The notes under the pieces: model-generated
What the model saw: only the letters and a program-made list of their open reading frames with translations
The model's database searches: none
Told to the model about the DNA's origin: nothing
Shown here: piece by piece, positions 62,207 to 64,000 of the stretch
Position numbering within the stretch: the first letter of the stretch is position 1
Layout of the letters: every line of letters begins with the position of its first letter
Translations under genes and position numbers: made by a program
Source: Paraburkholderia azotifigens
Lineage (GTDB): Bacteria; Pseudomonadota; Gammaproteobacteria; Burkholderiales; Burkholderiaceae
Assembly: GCF_007995085.1 (NCBI RefSeq)
Contig: NZ_VOQS01000003.1
Location: 558,001-622,000, forward strand
Direction: 5' to 3'
Length of the DNA: 64,000 nucleotides

Positions 62207-62584
62207 GTGAAGCAGCTTGCGATTTGTATGGTTCTTGCCGTGATGGCCGGTTGCGCGCAGTTGCCTGCCAATACGGCATCGCAGGCGGACAAGCCGCCCG
62301 CGTCGAACGACGTCATCAGTTTCGCGATTCCGCCCGACGCGCTCGGCGCTCGCGATCCGCAGCTGTCGGCCGTGCTGGCGAAGGCGGGCGCGCTGGCCGC
62401 GTCGCAGAAGCAGCCGACCACCATTCTCGTCACCGCGCTCGGCCAGGATCTGCCGTACCTGAATCAGGCGATCTGGCGCGGCGTGCCTTCGCAGCACCCG
62501 GCGAAGCTGAGCCTCGAGAATCTGACGGCGGGCGCGAATCAGCCGTATAGCGTGTCGATCCGGCCGACGGCCGCGACGCCATGA
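62207..62584 (+). CDS. Small lipoprotein, first of a three-gene unit
   Basis: A 125-residue lipoprotein: signal KQLAICMVLAVMAGC (lipobox VMAGC), then a soluble region (NDVISFAIPPDALGARDPQLSAVLAKAGALAASQKQPTTILVTALGQDLPYLNQAIWRG). The start is GTG 62207 with GGGAG 6 bases upstream; an ATG further 5' would add non-signal sequence. I do not recognise the family. It is followed 15 bp later by another secreted protein and then a lytic transglycosylase. Confidence 0.7.
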   Translation: MKQLAICMVLAVMAGCAQLPANTASQADKPPASNDVISFAIPPDALGARDPQLSAVLAKAGALAASQKQPTTILVTALGQDLPYLNQAIWRGVPSQHPAKLSLENLTAGANQPYSVSIRPTAATP

Positions 62585-62598
62585 GGGGAAGCCACGCC

Positions 62599-62967
62599 AT
62601 GTTCCGCACTGTCATCCTCGCGGCGAGCCTTGCGCTCGCCGCGCTCATGAGCCAGGCCGCATTCGCAGGCCAGCCGGCCGTCGCCGGCGCGCTGTCGGCG
62701 AATGGCGGGACCGCTACGTCGGCCGCCGCGTCGGCTGCCGCTGACAAGGTCTATCCGCCGCTGCCGACGCTCGCGATGCTGCCGCCGTCGGCCGGCGACG
62801 ACGACGAGCCGATCGCCGCGCCGAAGCCCTCTGCGAAGAAGCGCAAGGCCCGCGCGCCCGTCGACGTGCGGCCCGCCGCGCCCGCTGCGCGCCTCGTCGT
62901 GTCGGACACGACGCGCACGTATCTGCGTTCGGTCGAAAAGCAGCTCGACCTGGCGCTGGCGAAATAA
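62599..62967 (+). CDS. Secreted Ala/Pro-rich hypothetical protein
   Basis: A 122-residue secreted protein: signal peptide FRTVILAASLALAALMSQAA, cleaved after AFA, then an Ala/Pro/Lys-rich linker (PSAKKRKARAPVDVRPAAPAA) and a short conserved-looking end (VSDTTRTYLRSVEKQLDLAL). GAGGGGAAG precedes ATG 62599. No family recognised. It lies between the lipoprotein and the lytic transglycosylase, so an envelope role in a common assembly is likely. Confidence 0.6.
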   Translation: MFRTVILAASLALAALMSQAAFAGQPAVAGALSANGGTATSAAASAAADKVYPPLPTLAMLPPSAGDDDEPIAAPKPSAKKRKARAPVDVRPAAPAARLVVSDTTRTYLRSVEKQLDLALAK

Positions 62968-63000
62968 CCGAGGATCCGCGCATACAACGGAGCGTCACAC

Positions 63001-63501
63001 GTGTCCCTTCACCGACTTCACGCCGCGCCCCGCTCGCGGCGTCCGCTCAGGCGTGCCTTCGGCGCTTTCGCACTAGCGCTGTCGCTCGCGGCCTCGACGT
63101 GCGGAACGGCCCGCGCCGACGACTGCTTCGAGCAGGCCGCCGTGTATCAGGGCGTCAATCCGTTGATCCTGCGCGCCGTTGCATGGCACGAATCGAAAGG
63201 CGATCCCGCTGCCGTCAACCGCAATTCAAACGGCTCGATCGACGTCGGCCAGGCGCAGATCAATTCGGTGCACTTCAGCGATCTGAAACGCCTCGGCATC
63301 CCGCACCGCGCGCTCACGGATGCTTGCGTGAACATCTACGTCGCCGCGTGGCTCATCAAGCAGAAGATGGTGAAGTACGGCAACACGTGGCGCGCGATCG
63401 GCGCATATCACTCGGAGTCGCCGAAGGAGCGCGACGCGTATGCGCGCAGCATCCAGAAGATTCTCGTCGCGTGGGGCGAACTGCTGCCTGCAGCGCACTG
63501 A
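63001..63501 (+). CDS. Lytic transglycosylase (IagB/VirB1-like)
   Basis: A 166-residue secreted SLT-type lytic transglycosylase that opens peptidoglycan for secretion or pilus assemblies. Signal peptide AFGAFALALSLAASTCGTARA; catalytic Glu64 in VAWHESKGDP, then NSNGSIDVGQAQINSVHF and the C-terminal AYHSESPKERDAYARSIQKIL. It is of the IagB/IpgF/VirB1 length. GTG start at 63001 with GGAG 8-10 bases upstream. With the two upstream small envelope genes it resembles a specialised secretion accessory set, but no secretion core is visible in the window. Confidence 0.9.
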   Translation: MSLHRLHAAPRSRRPLRRAFGAFALALSLAASTCGTARADDCFEQAAVYQGVNPLILRAVAWHESKGDPAAVNRNSNGSIDVGQAQINSVHFSDLKRLGIPHRALTDACVNIYVAAWLIKQKMVKYGNTWRAIGAYHSESPKERDAYARSIQKILVAWGELLPAAH

Positions 63502-63906
63502 CTACTTGCGCGATTTCGTCAGCCGGTGTCCGAGGCCGAGATTGGTCGCGATCTGCCAGGTATAGACACGTGAGTAGCTGACGCCGAACCTCACGCGTAT
63601 CACCTCGCGCAGACGGTTGCTGGTCCAGGCATCGGAAGGAAAACCGTGGATGCCCGCCGGACCGTTCAGCGCCGCCGCGATCCATTGCAGCGCCGCCTCG
63701 TCGAGCACGGACGAACGCCCGCCGACGCTCATCTGCCGCAACGACTCCAGCCCGCCCTCGTTCACGAGCGTGCGATATTTGCGCACCGTGTTCTCGGAGA
63801 TATGCAGTTGCGCGGCGACATCGCTGACGGACGCGCCCTCCATCAGCATCTTGCCCGCGGCAAGCCGGCGCATGACGGTCGGCAATGCTTCGTTTCGTGG
63901 AGGCAT
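63502..63906 (-). CDS. IS630-type DNA-binding protein without DDE domain
   Basis: A 134-residue protein made of the N-terminal DNA-binding part of IS630/Tc1-type transposases: a helix-turn-helix (GASVSDVAAQLHISENTVRKYRTLVNEGGLESL, residues about 22-55) and a winged helix-like second part (WTSNRLREVIRVRFGVSYSRVYTWQIATNLGLGHR). The catalytic DDE part is absent and the gene ends cleanly at 63502, one base after the converging transglycosylase gene. No terminal inverted repeats are seen. It may be a transposase remnant or a domesticated regulator. Confidence 0.8.
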   Translation of the reverse strand: MPPRNEALPTVMRRLAAGKMLMEGASVSDVAAQLHISENTVRKYRTLVNEGGLESLRQMSVGGRSSVLDEAALQWIAAALNGPAGIHGFPSDAWTSNRLREVIRVRFGVSYSRVYTWQIATNLGLGHRLTKSRK

Positions 63907-64000
63907 GAGCGGTCTCGCTGACGATCGGAACGGATAAGCCTCGGGTGCCGCATGACAGGCCTTGCACGGCGCGCAACAAAAGACAAAAAACCAATATATG

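Noticed and set aside
63502..63906. A complete IS630 insertion sequence at the window end
   Set aside because: Only the DNA-binding half is present, with no DDE domain, no terminal inverted repeats and no TA duplication visible before 64000.

Overview
The window is a high-GC, densely coded chromosomal segment of a Burkholderiaceae bacterium, most likely Paraburkholderia or a close relative. The support is the gene content: OmpC-type porins, DUF4148 and DUF3331 proteins, an oxalate-catabolism locus, cyoABCD, ahpC/ahpF and a class-B DNA polymerase II. There is no phage, plasmid or transposase module, no CRISPR array and no rRNA. One tRNA gene, tRNA-Val(GAC), is present.

Layout. 1-6 kb: the 3' part of a porin, a DUF4148 protein, a DUF72 protein, an SDR oxidoreductase and a second porin. 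6-19 kb: an oxalate locus with a ketopantoate-reductase-like protein, an FAH-family protein, two formyl-CoA:oxalate CoA-transferase paralogues, oxalyl-CoA decarboxylase, a PAS protein, the oxalate:formate antiporter and two FadR-type GntR paralogues. Oxalate enters in exchange for formate through OxlT. Frc charges it with CoA from formyl-CoA, and Oxc decarboxylates oxalyl-CoA back to formyl-CoA. A shared AT-rich motif lies in front of frc1, oxc and gntR1, with a weaker match before gntR2, and looks like the GntR operator. 19-31 kb: a metallophosphatase, a DUF2946/outer-membrane/CopC copper-type group, an MscS channel with a cyclic-nucleotide domain, and an AttEFGH-like ABC exporter with a lipocalin-like partner. 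31-36 kb: a sorbosone-dehydrogenase-type lipoprotein, a compact type VI secretion cargo module (L,D-transpeptidase-like effector, candidate immunity protein, Hcp) and a TAXI-type binding protein. 36-41 kb: tRNA-Val and the cytochrome bo3 oxidase operon with tandem palindromes upstream. 41-47.7 kb: envelope lipoproteins, an orphan amino-acid-binding protein and ahpF/ahpC. 47.9-52 kb: a frameshifted DNA polymerase II gene and an HtrA-like protease. 53-56 kb: a SulP transporter next to beta-carbonic anhydrase. 56-64 kb: regulators, WrbA, MgtC-like, small secreted proteins, a lytic transglycosylase and an IS630-type DNA-binding remnant.

The most unusual feature is a family of four intergenic elements (about 9524-10169, 15769-16423, 25814-26465, 50360-51011). 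Each is 646-655 bp, ends in the inverted repeat GCTGGCATCCGCG/CGCGGATGCCAGC, and carries long hairpin arms; three copies have an inner inverted repeat around an 82-bp core. They encode no conserved protein and lie against gene 3' ends. In one copy the interior is flipped relative to its arms. I do not recognise this as a named family.

All function calls are from reading the sequence and from memory of protein families; no database search was possible. Start codons were chosen by ribosome-binding site, signal peptide and overlap with neighbours.
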